From Rhodopila globiformis (GTDB lineage: Bacteria > Pseudomonadota > Alphaproteobacteria > Acetobacterales > Acetobacteraceae): 38,448 bases of DNA. How positions within the stretch are numbered: the stretch's first letter is position 1; each line of letters starts with the position of its first letter. Below the pieces are notes generated by a model, which saw only the letters and a program-made list of their open reading frames with translations, made no database searches and was not told where the DNA came from. The position numbers and the translations under genes are program-made. The stretch spans positions 1 through 38,448 of the forward strand of contig NZ_NHRY01000067.1 of the NCBI RefSeq assembly GCF_002937115.1. Reading direction: 5' to 3'. Of this stretch, positions 8,350-17,413 are shown one piece after another.

Positions 8350-8483
8350 GGCTGTGTCTCCTCCCGGGTTCGATGTGGCGGCCCTCGCAGGATGACGGTT
8401 GTCCGTTGCCCCGGGCTTCGCCCGGTGCCGGAATCCGCTGATGCCGGCGCAATCGGGTCAGTCCGGCGGTTCCGCCTTTTGGT

Positions 8484-8519
8484 TGATGGGACCATTCCGT
8501 TGATCCGTGACGCTGTCAA
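8484..8519 (-). promoter_or_regulatory. Candidate promoter of the dioxygenase operon
   Basis: On the minus strand a perfect -35 TTGACA (8519-8514) is followed by a 17-base spacer and a weak -10 AATGGT (8496-8491), 142 bases before the alpha-subunit ATG. The -10 is covered by the palindrome ATGG-GA-CCAT (8486-8495), as expected for a repressor site or for a promoter needing activation. The rest of the 384-base divergent region (8350-8733) holds the sites at 8616-8697 and no gene that I can support. Confidence 0.5.
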
Positions 8520-8615
8520 GCGAGCCGCCGCATTGGCCGGGCATTGATCGCCCGGCCCCGCGCATCCCGCGTCCGGAAGCACGCGAGCCGATCGGCTTGC
8601 GCCTGTCCGAAATGG

Positions 8616-8697
8616 TGGTATGATGACATGATATCTTCGGGTGTGCCTGATACTCAGCGCCGGACCCCACGGGGGTCTTGTGCGTCTGGTATGACAT
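8616..8697 (+). promoter_or_regulatory. Paired GGTATGA(TG)ACAT sites upstream of the GntR gene
   Basis: TGGTATGATGACAT (8616-8629) and TGGTATGACAT (8687-8697) are near-identical direct repeats, about 71 bases apart. They lie between the divergent dioxygenase operon and the GntR gene; the second ends 36 bases before the regulator ATG. They resemble the perfect palindrome at 15233-15259. The TGGTATGAT block also reads as an extended -10 element, so operator and promoter roles may overlap. Autoregulation by the adjacent FadR-type protein is inferred. Confidence 0.45.
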
Positions 8698-8733
8698 CCG
8701 AACGATCTCGCCGCTGACCAACTGAATCCGAGA

Positions 8734-9462
8734 ATGCCTGAAAACCAGAAGATCGTTCGCCGCAAACTGTCTGACGAAGTGCTCGCCCGGCTGCTGCAAG
8801 CCATCGAGAGCGGCGAATATCCGCCCGGAGCGCAACTACCGTCCGAGCGCGAACTCATGACCACCTATGGCGTGGGCCGTCCGGCGGTGCGCGAGGCCCT
8901 GCAGGCCCTCGGCAACCGTGGCCTGGTTGCGATTTCCCATGGCGAGCGGGCCCGCGTGCTACAGCCCACCGCCGCCGACGTGATCCAGCAGATCGACGGC
9001 GCCGCGCGCCATTTGCTGACCATGTCGCCGCAATCGCTCGAACACCTGAAGCAGGCGCGTGAGTTTTTCGAGGTCGGCATGGCCGCGGAAGCCGCGCGCC
9101 ATGCGGAACCGGAGGACATCGCCCGTCTGGAAGCCGCGCTGAACGCCCAGAAATGCCTGCTGCAGACCGACACCGCGGCGTTCGTTGCGGCCGATATGGA
9201 ATTTCACACGACGATCGCGACGGTGACGCGCAACCCGGTGTTCGAAGCGGTCAGCGGGGCGATGCTGCAATGGCTCAGCCGGTTTCATTCCGGCCTGCTG
9301 CATCGCAAGAGCCGCGATGTCACGCTCGTGGAACATCGCAGCATACTCGACGCCATCGCGGCACGCGACCCCGAGCGTGCCGCGAGCGCCATGCGCAGCC
9401 ATTTGTATCGGGCGGGCCCGCTCTATTCGTCCCCGCCACAGGTTCTGGAAAAGGCGCTGTAG
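8734..9462 (+). CDS. FadR-subfamily GntR transcriptional regulator
   Basis: A 242-residue regulator with an N-terminal winged helix (about 8-75; PPGAQLPSERELMTTYGVGRPAVREAL is the GntR signature region) and a C-terminal all-helical FCD domain. D154, H158 (DMEFH), H201 (VEHRSIL) and H223 (RSHLYRA) match the metal/carboxylate-binding pattern of FCD proteins. Ligands of this family are usually organic acids or sugar acids. It is divergent from the Rieske operon, so control of that operon and of itself is likely. Similar GGTATA-type sites upstream of two neighbouring transport operons suggest a wider role. It converges on the downstream permease gene with 53 bases between. Confidence 0.92.
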   Translation: MPENQKIVRRKLSDEVLARLLQAIESGEYPPGAQLPSERELMTTYGVGRPAVREALQALGNRGLVAISHGERARVLQPTAADVIQQIDGAARHLLTMSPQSLEHLKQAREFFEVGMAAEAARHAEPEDIARLEAALNAQKCLLQTDTAAFVAADMEFHTTIATVTRNPVFEAVSGAMLQWLSRFHSGLLHRKSRDVTLVEHRSILDAIAARDPERAASAMRSHLYRAGPLYSSPPQVLEKAL

Positions 9463-9515
9463 GGCAATCCCAGTCTGATGACATTGCGTACGAAACGCAG
9501 GCACGGACGCGCAAC

Positions 9516-10520
9516 CTACCTTGTGCCTGCCCGCCGCAATATCCGCGGAAAGCCCGGCCGGTTCCGCATCGGCCGCGTCCGTCCGCCACCGCTCGACAGC
9601 GCCAGGACCAGCACGACGATCACACCCTCGACCAGTTCCTGCATGCCGATCGACAGGCCGGCGACCTGGATCGTGGTGACGATCAGCACGAGCAGGAACG
9701 CACCGCTCAGCACGCCCAGCGCGGTCGCGCCGCCGCCCGCGATCAGCGTGCCGCCGAGCACGACCGCGGCAATGGAATCCAGCAGGTACGGCGTGCCGAC
9801 CTCGAGGAACGCGCCGCCTGCGTGGGCCGCCAGCAGCATGCCGTCCAGCGCCGCCAGCGCGCCGCTGATCAGGAATGCGATACTAACGATCTTGCCCGAG
9901 CGAACGCCGGACAGTTCCGCCGCCGGCAGGCTCTGCCCCACCGCTGTCAGCAGCCGGCCATAGACGGTGCGGCGCATGACAAAGGATGCAACTGCAACGG
10001 CCAGCACGGCCAGGATCAGCACGACCGGAACGCCTGCGATACGTTGGTTGGCAACGAACGACAACGCGCTGCTGACGGTGTAGGTGGTGAACTGCCGGTT
10101 GGCGAGCAGCGCGCCGGTGGCAAGGATGTATCCCACGCCAAGCGTCGCGATCATTGCCGGAATGCGCAGCCGCAGCACGAGGAACGCATTCGCTGCCCCG
10201 ATCGCAAGCCCCGCGGCGAGCACCGCCGCAAGTCCAACCGGCAGCATCGAGTTCGATCCTGCAATGATATTCATCGACAGGAAGGCCGACAGCGTAATGG
10301 TGGACGGAATCGACAGGTCGATATTCCCCCGCCCCGTTGTCACCACGAACATCTGGCCAACCGCGGGCAGCACCAGGAACGCCGCCGACTGTGCCACGCC
10401 CGACAGGTTGGCGAGCGTCAGCCGCGCCGTCAGCACGTCCAGCAGCAGCCAGAGCAGCAGAACGCCCAGCGCCGACCAGACCCAGCGGTTGCGCTCCGCC
10501 CAGTGATGGAAGCCGCTCAT
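9516..10520 (-). CDS. Ribose-type ABC importer permease
   Basis: Integral membrane subunit of 334 residues with about ten hydrophobic segments, of the RbsC/CUT2 family. The conserved permease motif appears as TTGRGNIDLSIPS, a variant of the usual LTGGIDLSVGS, and the distal LLDSIAAVVLGGT block is typical. Its ATG overlaps the stop of the ATPase-permease fusion (ATGA), so the two are translationally coupled. It probably pairs with the permease half of that fusion to make a heterodimeric channel. The start was placed at this overlap; an upstream extension lies inside the preceding gene. The C-terminal tail is strongly basic. Confidence 0.9.
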   Translation of the reverse strand: MSGFHHWAERNRWVWSALGVLLLWLLLDVLTARLTLANLSGVAQSAAFLVLPAVGQMFVVTTGRGNIDLSIPSTITLSAFLSMNIIAGSNSMLPVGLAAVLAAGLAIGAANAFLVLRLRIPAMIATLGVGYILATGALLANRQFTTYTVSSALSFVANQRIAGVPVVLILAVLAVAVASFVMRRTVYGRLLTAVGQSLPAAELSGVRSGKIVSIAFLISGALAALDGMLLAAHAGGAFLEVGTPYLLDSIAAVVLGGTLIAGGGATALGVLSGAFLLVLIVTTIQVAGLSIGMQELVEGVIVVLVLALSSGGGRTRPMRNRPGFPRILRRAGTR

Positions 10521-13021
10521 GCCCGCGCCTCCCGCAAGCGGATTGCGCCGCGCACGCCCAGGATCGCCAGCAGCAGCAGGCCCTGCACCGCGGCGTTGTA
10601 ATCGGTGCTTATGCCCATCAGTCCGAGCAGCGCGCCTATCAGCGAAAGTGTTACGGCACCGCACACAACCCCCACTGGCGCGGTGCTGCCGCCCAGCAGT
10701 TCGCAGCCGCCGATGACCACCGCGGCAATCGAAAGCAGTGTGTAGGCGTTCCCAGCGTTGATGTCGCTCGCGGTATTGATGGCGGTCAGCGAAAAGCCGG
10801 CAGCAGCGGCGAAGCAGCCGGCGATGGCGTAGCGCAGCATGGCGAACGCTGCCGCCGACCAGCCAAGTTGCCGCAGCGCGCGGGCATCGTTGCCGAAGCC
10901 GCGCAGCACGACGCCGGCGCGGGTGCGGTCGATCAGAACCGCAACGATACCTGCGATCACGATCAGCGCCACCGATGTCGGCAGATCCGGAACGTTCCAG
11001 TTAAACGCCGCGGTGAGCCAGGCCGGGCTGCTGCCGCCCGGCGTCGGCTGCAGCATGTAGCCGCAGCCGGTCCACACGAACGAGGCGCCAAGCGTCACTA
11101 CGATGGACGGCATCCGGCGCAGCTCGATCAGCAGCCCCATCGCGGCATAGACCGCCAGCGCCAGCAGGATCGCCAACCCGCCCAAGAACGGTTGCGCAAC
11201 GAGAAGCGTTGCGCTCAGCACGCTGACCAGCCCCGCGAACGGCCCGATGCCGAGATCGATCTCGCTGCCGCCAATGAAGAACATCTGCCCCAACGCCACC
11301 AGCACCACCGGAACCGCGGCCGACAGCAGCAGATCGGCGCCAAACGGCGTGGCAGTCTCCGGATTCAGCGCCACCATCGCCACCAGCAGCACAACAAGGC
11401 TGCCGGCGGGCGCGAACTGCACCAGTCTCGAAACAAAAGACGGCCCGGCATGGGCCTGCGAACCACGCGCGCCGGCCCCACCCGGTTCGATGAACGAACA
11501 GGCAACGATCGCCTCTTCGCTGATTTCGCCGCCGCGCAGTTCCCGGGTCACCTGACCGTCCCGGAATACCAGCACGCGCGAACACTCCAGAAGCTCGGCA
11601 TCCTCGGTGCTGTACCAGATCACCAGCGCGCCCTCGGCAGCGATCTCGCGCACCAGGCGGTAGAATTCCTGCTTGGTCTCGACATCCACGCCGCGGGTCG
11701 GGTCGTCGAGCAGCAGAATCCGCGAGCCGTGCATCAACGCTCGCGCGACCAGCGTCTTCTGCTGGTTGCCGCCGCTGAGTTCAAGGATGTTGGCATCGAG
11801 CCGTGAGCCGACGATGCGCAATCGGTCCAGCAGCGGATCGACCGTCCGGCGTTCCTTGGTTGCGGAGACGATGCCGAGCAGGTTTCGCCTGACGGACCCG
11901 CCGACGACGATATTTTCGAGCACGGACCAAAGCGGAAACACGCCCTCGCCGCGCCGGTCGCCGGAAACGAAGCCTGGCTCCGCCGCGCAGCTTATGCCAG
12001 CGACCGCGACCCCGCGCCGGCCGGCCCGCCGCACGGCGTGCAGGAACGGGCGCTGGCCGTTGCCGTCGAGACCGGCAAGACCGATGATTTCACCTGCGCG
12101 GAAATTCAGGCCAGCCGCCACGCCCGCAACGGTCACAAGCGGTGGGGCGGCATTTTCGGCCTGGCGCGCGACAGGGGCGCTGCCAGCGGGGACGGCCGGC
12201 GGGTGGCCCCCCATCTGCTCCACCAGCGTCGCCACGCTGGTTCGTTCGGCCGCGCCGTCCCAGACCACGCGCCCATTGCGCATGACTACCACACGGGTTG
12301 CGACGTCGAGGATTTCATGCAGCTTGTGGCTGATGAAAATGAACGCGGCACCCTTGGCCGCGCCGTTGCGCACCCATTCGCGCAAATGCCCACTGCGTCC
12401 GGCATCCAGTGACGAGGTCGGCTCGTCCAGCACCAGGAGCCGCAAATTCCCGGTGGCGGCGGCGCGCGAGATTTCCACCACCTGACGCTGGCCGATCCGC
12501 AGCTCCTCGACCCGGGCGTCGAGCCGCAGCCCGACGCCGGGAAATATCTCCTCGGTTTCCCGGCGGGCGCGCTCGCGGAATCGGCTGCGCCAGCCCGACG
12601 CCGGGGCGAGCGGCGGCGCCGGCTCCTCCAGCATGAAGTTCTCGGTGACCGTCAGGTTGGCGCAGAGCGAAAGTTCCTGATGCACAATGCGGATGCCGCG
12701 CGCGAGCGCCGCGTTCGGCGAATAGTGCGTGAAGTCGATCGTTTCTCCCGCGATCTCGAAGCTGCCTTCGTCCGGTTGCACGAGGCCGCAGATGACGCGC
12801 ATCAGCGTGCTCTTGCCCGCGCCGTTGGCGCCGACAAGACCGACGACCTCGCCAGGTGCAATGGCGAGGTCGATCGCATCGTTGGCGCGCGTCGGTCCGA
12901 ACGACTTGCCGATACCGCGCAGGCGGACGACGGGTTGCACCTCCTCCGGCGGAGGTTCACGATACAAGCGACCGCCCCTCTGCATCGGATCATCGTGCAA
13001 CCGCTGCGCCGCTTGCGCCAT
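10517..13021 (-). CDS. CUT2 ABC importer: ATPase-ATPase-permease fusion
   Basis: An 834-residue protein joining an RbsA-type double ATPase (about 1-500) to an RbsC-type permease (about 520-834). The first nucleotide domain has an intact Walker A GANGAGKST, the variant signature LRIGQRQ and Walker B LLVLDEPTSSLD. The second has a degenerate Walker A region (GLAGLDGNGQ), signature LSGGNQQK and Walker B LLLDDPTRGVD, the usual asymmetry of this family except for Asp in the catalytic Glu position. The permease half carries FIGGSEIDLGIGP in the conserved loop. Separate ATPase and permease genes are the rule, so this fusion is notable. It starts with a GAGGAGG site and follows the binding-protein gene by 106 bases. 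Confidence 0.9.
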   Translation of the reverse strand: MAQAAQRLHDDPMQRGGRLYREPPPEEVQPVVRLRGIGKSFGPTRANDAIDLAIAPGEVVGLVGANGAGKSTLMRVICGLVQPDEGSFEIAGETIDFTHYSPNAALARGIRIVHQELSLCANLTVTENFMLEEPAPPLAPASGWRSRFRERARRETEEIFPGVGLRLDARVEELRIGQRQVVEISRAAATGNLRLLVLDEPTSSLDAGRSGHLREWVRNGAAKGAAFIFISHKLHEILDVATRVVVMRNGRVVWDGAAERTSVATLVEQMGGHPPAVPAGSAPVARQAENAAPPLVTVAGVAAGLNFRAGEIIGLAGLDGNGQRPFLHAVRRAGRRGVAVAGISCAAEPGFVSGDRRGEGVFPLWSVLENIVVGGSVRRNLLGIVSATKERRTVDPLLDRLRIVGSRLDANILELSGGNQQKTLVARALMHGSRILLLDDPTRGVDVETKQEFYRLVREIAAEGALVIWYSTEDAELLECSRVLVFRDGQVTRELRGGEISEEAIVACSFIEPGGAGARGSQAHAGPSFVSRLVQFAPAGSLVVLLVAMVALNPETATPFGADLLLSAAVPVVLVALGQMFFIGGSEIDLGIGPFAGLVSVLSATLLVAQPFLGGLAILLALAVYAAMGLLIELRRMPSIVVTLGASFVWTGCGYMLQPTPGGSSPAWLTAAFNWNVPDLPTSVALIVIAGIVAVLIDRTRAGVVLRGFGNDARALRQLGWSAAAFAMLRYAIAGCFAAAAGFSLTAINTASDINAGNAYTLLSIAAVVIGGCELLGGSTAPVGVVCGAVTLSLIGALLGLMGISTDYNAAVQGLLLLAILGVRGAIRLREARA

Positions 13022-13127
13022 TCCGGGACTCCTCCTCGATCGGCCGACGTTCGTTCAGTCGGCTTTCTTTTCTTTATCAGACTGACTGGGTGTCCGTCGC
13101 CGGAGTGGTCCCGGTGACAGCCCCCCG

Positions 13128-14168
13128 CTACTCCTTCTCGCCCTTGATCAGGTTTGCGACCACCCACTCTTCGGAATAGGATGGGCTCACGATCAGGCCG
13201 GGAGCGAGGTTGGCGAAGTCCATCAGGTTCTGCTCGCTCACCCGAGCGACCGGCATGATCATGTCCTTCTTCGGCGGCTTCACGCCCTTTACGATTTCAT
13301 AACTCAACCAGAACGCCGCACCGCCGATGCCCGGCGTGGTGTTCAGCGATATTGTTGCGTAGCCGTTCTTCTTATGTTCGTCGATCCACCAGTGGATGAA
13401 GTTGGAACTGCCGCCGCCCTCGATGATCGGCAGGTTGGTGGCATATCCGCCGGACTGCGTGAACGCCTGCGCGATGCCGAAGTCGTCGCCGCCGCCCTGG
13501 TCGAGTACCGCATCGACATGCGGCAGACTCGGCAGCACATTGGCGACCGCGGACTGCGCCACCGAGGTGGTGGCCATGCCATAGACCGTGGCCACCACCT
13601 TCATCTCCGGGTGCTTCTTCAGTACGCTCATCTGCCCTTCGTACATATCGTGATCAGGCGCGGAACCTTTGACGCCGCGCACGACCACGACATTTCCCTT
13701 GTCGTGGAGCTTGTTGGCGATCCATTCGGTCGCCTCGGCCTGGTAATTGAAGAAATCGAAGTTGAGCGTGTGGGCGCATGGCGCGGACAGGATGGAATCA
13801 AAGGCAATTACTTTGATGCCGGCATGGCACGCCTTCTGCACCACGCCGTTCAGGGCCGTTTCCGAGGCGGCGTCGATGGCGATGGCGTCCACGTGCTTGA
13901 GGATCAGGTCGGCCATCTGGCTCATCTGCTGGTTCACCGAGCCGTCGCCGTTCAGCACGATGTAGTCGGCGATCTTGCCCTCGGCCTTCGCCTGTTTCGC
14001 CGCCGCGTCGAACGCCTCGACCATCTGGTGGCGCCATGTATTGCCGTAATAGGCATTCGAAAGCGCGATCACCGGCTTGTCCGACGCGGCCTGCGCCGGC
14101 GCGGCCCCAGGCAGCGCGGCTGACGTGCCTGTCAGCAAAGCACAGATGGGCAACACCGATTTCTTCAT
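13128..14168 (-). CDS. Periplasmic sugar-binding protein of the first CUT2 importer
   Basis: A 346-residue periplasmic-binding-protein-type-I (RbsB-like, Peripla_BP_4) protein. It begins with a Sec signal peptide (MKKSVLP, hydrophobic core, cleavage near AQA-A at about 27). The mature part begins with KPVIALSNAYYGNTWRHQMV, the usual first strand and helix. DAIAIDAASETALNGVV and KVIAFDS are the typical hinge blocks. The aromatic residues in AYYGNTW are in the position that stacks on sugars. The start has a GGAAGGAA site. It is 42 bases after the dehydrogenase gene and upstream of the transporter fusion, so all four genes form one operon. The ligand is unknown. Confidence 0.92.
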   Translation of the reverse strand: MKKSVLPICALLTGTSAALPGAAPAQAASDKPVIALSNAYYGNTWRHQMVEAFDAAAKQAKAEGKIADYIVLNGDGSVNQQMSQMADLILKHVDAIAIDAASETALNGVVQKACHAGIKVIAFDSILSAPCAHTLNFDFFNYQAEATEWIANKLHDKGNVVVVRGVKGSAPDHDMYEGQMSVLKKHPEMKVVATVYGMATTSVAQSAVANVLPSLPHVDAVLDQGGGDDFGIAQAFTQSGGYATNLPIIEGGGSSNFIHWWIDEHKKNGYATISLNTTPGIGGAAFWLSYEIVKGVKPPKKDMIMPVARVSEQNLMDFANLAPGLIVSPSYSEEWVVANLIKGEKE

Positions 14169-14210
14169 GAAGTTGTTTCCTTCCCTTTATGATGTTGCAG
14201 GCGGCCGGGT

Positions 14211-15062
14211 TCAGGTCGCCTTGGGCGGATGGCAGATCTCGCGCACGGACTGCATCACCGCCTGCTTGTCGAACACCCGCTCGAGCCAGCCATCGCGGAA
14301 AATCTGCGGCCTGGCCTTCTCGATCGCGTACAGCGCGCCATCCGAGAACCGGCCTTCAGGGAAAACGTTGAACGCGATCGAAAGCCCGATCGTCAGATGG
14401 CCCATAAGAAAATCCGTTGCCGCCTGGCGATCAACACCACGGCGCGTCACTTCATCGACAGCCTCGCGCAGAGCGAGGCACATGGTAATGCCGACCGTTT
14501 CCGAAAGCGCGGGTTCCAGCATGGCGATCTGCTCGACCGTGCAGCGATGCGCGCGCATCACCGGCTTGTAGATCGTCCGTGCGATTTCCTCGCACAGCGC
14601 ATAATGCTCCTCCGGCCCCTGCATCAGCGCGCAGACGATGTTCTGTTTGGCCGTGATGCCGCCGAAGAAATCCTTCTTCGCAGCTTCCGTCGTCTCATCG
14701 TTGAAGATCGGCGGATGGCACGGATGCGTGACGAAATACGTGACATCCGTGCGATCGGGCATTTCGCCGCCATAGGGCGCCGCCGCATCGAGCACGATCA
14801 GCGCCGCGCCCTGCTTCACCTGGCCGATGATATCGTGCGCAACCTTGCCGATCAGGCGATCCGGCACCGCGAGCACGATGACGTCGGCCGCCGCCAGCGC
14901 GCGTTCCAGGCCGACGCACGCGACGCCAATCGCATCATGCAGCCGCCGACGGCCTTCTTCCGATACCTCCACGTGGTCCACCGCGAAGCGTGAACCGCGC
15001 AGATTCGTTGCGAGGCGTACCCCCATTTTGCCGCCTGCACCGAGAAGCGCGATCTTCGTCAT
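14211..15062 (-). CDS. NAD-dependent sugar-acid dehydrogenase, D-apionate oxidoisomerase-like
   Basis: A 283-residue protein with an N-terminal Rossmann fold (LGAGGKMG, 7-14; LAVPDRLIGKVA) and a helical C-terminal domain of the phosphogluconate-dehydrogenase-C type. The stretch TYFVTHPCHPPIFNDE and the later CTVEQIAMLEPALSETVG block match my memory of D-apionate oxidoisomerase (ApnO) and its relatives. In the described apiose pathway ApnO oxidises and rearranges a branched sugar acid. The other apionate-pathway enzymes are not in this window, so another sugar acid is possible. It is the first gene of the operon, with an AAGGAGG site, and a perfect operator-like palindrome lies 171 bases upstream. 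Its linkage to a CUT2 importer supports a sugar-derived substrate. Confidence 0.7.
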   Translation of the reverse strand: MTKIALLGAGGKMGVRLATNLRGSRFAVDHVEVSEEGRRRLHDAIGVACVGLERALAAADVIVLAVPDRLIGKVAHDIIGQVKQGAALIVLDAAAPYGGEMPDRTDVTYFVTHPCHPPIFNDETTEAAKKDFFGGITAKQNIVCALMQGPEEHYALCEEIARTIYKPVMRAHRCTVEQIAMLEPALSETVGITMCLALREAVDEVTRRGVDRQAATDFLMGHLTIGLSIAFNVFPEGRFSDGALYAIEKARPQIFRDGWLERVFDKQAVMQSVREICHPPKAT

Positions 15063-15232
15063 TCTGTCGTCCTCCTTCTGTCAAGCCGATCGGCCGCTGG
15101 ATTTCACGCAGCCGGAATAAATCTTGCCGCCGTCTGCCCGCCGTTGAGCGAAGGCTCGATACGCGGGCCATGAGGCAATCGGCACCGAAACCCGGCACAG
15201 CGCAGCGCCGCCGTCATTCCGGCCCATTCTCT

Positions 15233-15259
15233 TGGTATAATGGAATACTCATTATACCA
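15233..15259. promoter_or_regulatory. Perfect 10-bp inverted repeat with TATAAT in each arm
   Basis: TGGTATAATG (15233-15242) and its exact reverse complement CATTATACCA (15250-15259) flank a seven-base spacer. Each arm holds TGGTATAAT, which also reads as an extended -10 element, so operator and -10 coincide. On the minus strand a TTGCGT lies 15 bases before the TATAAT. GGTATA half-sites are known for the FadR-family regulator NanR. The remainder of the 311-base gap (15063-15373) shows no gene; this site most likely controls the minus-strand operon starting at 15062. Confidence 0.65.
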
Positions 15260-15373
15260 GTTTGGAGGCCAACGCAAGCCAGGACGTCAGCAGGCTGGGA
15301 AGCGATGCTGGACTGACTGGAAAAGCCGGGCAATCAGCTTCAACGGCGGTTCAGGACCCGTTGCGGGCCATGG

Positions 15374-17413
15374 TCATACGCCCTTTCGCTCGCGTAACAC
15401 AACCACTGCGCACAGGACGACCAGGCCGTAGATGATCTGGCGCATGGCGTCCGGCAACGTCGTGCCGGCCAGCAGAGTCTGCAGCGCCGTCAACAACAAG
15501 ACGCCGCCGATCATGCCGAAATACGAACCACGTCCGCCGGTGATCAGCGTCCCGCCGACCACCACCACGGCGATCGACGGCAGCAGGTAGGAATCGCCCA
15601 TGCCCAGGCTGGCCTGTCCGCTGAATCCGTCCAGCAGAACGCCGACGATTGCGGAACAAAATCCGCTCAGCACGTAGACCAGCACCGTCGTTCGTCCGAC
15701 GTCGACGCCCGACAGGCGCGCCGCTCGCACGCTGTTGCCGATGGCATAGACCCGCCTGCCGAAAGGTGTTTTTGACAGCAGCAGGGCCGCAACGATCACA
15801 AAAGGTGCCAGCAGGAACAACTCCGGCGTGATGCCCTCGACGTGCGCCGTCATCAGCCAGAGCAATTCGGGCGGCGCAAACCCGCTGGGTGTGCCGTTGC
15901 TGTAGACCATCGCCACGCCTTGCAGGATGCCGTTCATTGCCAACGTCATTACAATCGGCGGCAGGGCGAACAGGACGATGCCCAGGCCATTCAGCAGGCC
16001 AATCAATGCCCCGATCGCCAGGACCATCGGAACTGCCCACGCCGCCTCGAAGGGATGGCCTCGCACGACGCCGGCGAGCAGAATGCCGCACAGCCCGATG
16101 GTCCAGGGCAGCGACAGGTCAAGGCCGCCGGTCAGGATCACGGCTCCCTGGCCCAGGCACAGTATCGCCAGAAACGAACCCAGCAGCAGCAGCGAATTGA
16201 CGTAGCCACCGCTGAGTCCGCCAAACAGGAAAAAGGTGCCGACCAGAACGAGCACGAAGCAGGCATAGGCGGGCAGGGCGTAGCGCAGATCCTCGGCATG
16301 GCGCCGCCACCACGGTAGCCGGATCGTGGGCGCCATCGGCTGGGCGAGAAACACCAGTGGCCGCGTCGGTCCTGACGAGCCGCCACCGCCGGAATGTTGC
16401 GTACGGTGCGAAACACGCCGCAGCCACTGCGCAACCGGCGAGTGCCGGTCGAGCGAGACGCCCAGCGCCGCCAGCACCAGGATCGCTCCTTCCACGACGG
16501 TCGAATAATAGGCCGACACATTCAGGATCAGCAGGATGTTGATGATCAGCAACAGGCTGTAGGAGCCGAATACCGATCCCAGGCAGCCGCCGCGCCCGCC
16601 GCCGAACACGGTGCCGCCGATGACGATGGCGGCAAACACCTGCAACAGCAGCGGATCGCCGCCCAGCGGATCGCCTGATCCGGTCTGCGCGGACACGAAC
16701 ACGCCCGCTGCGCCATACATCATCCCGGCCAGCACATAGGCCCCGAATTCGGCCGGAACGACCTTGATCCCAGCCGCCGCCGCGGCATCCTTGTCGCTGC
16801 CCACGGCATAGATCGACGTTCCGAAACGAGAATGGGCCAGCGCCGTCCAGGCCAGCAGCGCGATCGCCAGGATCACGATCGCGGCCGGCAGCACGTCCGG
16901 GATCGCCGAGCCGGTCAGGAAGGACGCGAAATCCGGCGGGATCTGGCCGCCGGGCTGCGGCATGACCAGCAGCGTGACGCCCTGTACGATGAACATCGTT
17001 GCCAGCGTAACCACAATCGGCTGCATGCGCAGAACGGCCACGAACACGCCGTTGAACGCGCCGCCGGCCGCGCCGATGCCAAGTCCGGCCAGGGCCCATC
17101 CGAACTCCGAGCCGACGCCCGCCTGCATGTGGCTCGCCAGCGCAACGTTCACCAGCGATATCACCGCGCCGACGCTCAGGTCGAAACCGCCAGTCAGGAT
17201 CACCAGCGTGCCGCCGATGGCTGCCAGTGCCAGCGTGCAGCCGCCCGTGGACATATAGCTGAAATCGAAGAAGCTGTAGGGCCGCGGCGAAACCAGGTTG
17301 ACGATCCCAAACAATGCCAGAAAGACCAGGATCGCCGTCAGCAGGCCACGATACCGCTCAACCGAGAGCCGCAGTCGGGTCGGTGTCGCCGCTTGCAAGG
17401 CCATGTCGCTCAT
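15374..17413 (-). CDS. Tandem fused double CUT2 permease
   Basis: A 679-residue membrane protein made of two complete RbsC-type permeases in one chain. The first covers about 1-330 with ILTGGFDLSVGA and QVFAAIVIGGTVFGGGRG. A Gly/Ser-rich, then basic, linker follows at about 335-375. The second covers 375-679 with ILTGGLDLSLPW and LLPSIAVVVVGGTLITGGRG. Each half has about ten hydrophobic segments. The halves are divergent from each other, so this looks like a fusion of two different permease genes rather than a recent duplication. It would form the whole channel of the second importer in one polypeptide. The ATG overlaps the ATPase stop by four bases. Confidence 0.92.
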   Translation of the reverse strand: MSDMALQAATPTRLRLSVERYRGLLTAILVFLALFGIVNLVSPRPYSFFDFSYMSTGGCTLALAAIGGTLVILTGGFDLSVGAVISLVNVALASHMQAGVGSEFGWALAGLGIGAAGGAFNGVFVAVLRMQPIVVTLATMFIVQGVTLLVMPQPGGQIPPDFASFLTGSAIPDVLPAAIVILAIALLAWTALAHSRFGTSIYAVGSDKDAAAAAGIKVVPAEFGAYVLAGMMYGAAGVFVSAQTGSGDPLGGDPLLLQVFAAIVIGGTVFGGGRGGCLGSVFGSYSLLLIINILLILNVSAYYSTVVEGAILVLAALGVSLDRHSPVAQWLRRVSHRTQHSGGGGSSGPTRPLVFLAQPMAPTIRLPWWRRHAEDLRYALPAYACFVLVLVGTFFLFGGLSGGYVNSLLLLGSFLAILCLGQGAVILTGGLDLSLPWTIGLCGILLAGVVRGHPFEAAWAVPMVLAIGALIGLLNGLGIVLFALPPIVMTLAMNGILQGVAMVYSNGTPSGFAPPELLWLMTAHVEGITPELFLLAPFVIVAALLLSKTPFGRRVYAIGNSVRAARLSGVDVGRTTVLVYVLSGFCSAIVGVLLDGFSGQASLGMGDSYLLPSIAVVVVGGTLITGGRGSYFGMIGGVLLLTALQTLLAGTTLPDAMRQIIYGLVVLCAVVVLRERKGV

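Noticed and set aside
6964-8547. 527-codon plus-strand frame opposite the dioxygenase alpha subunit
   Set aside because: Antisense shadow of a gene with complete Rieske and iron motifs.
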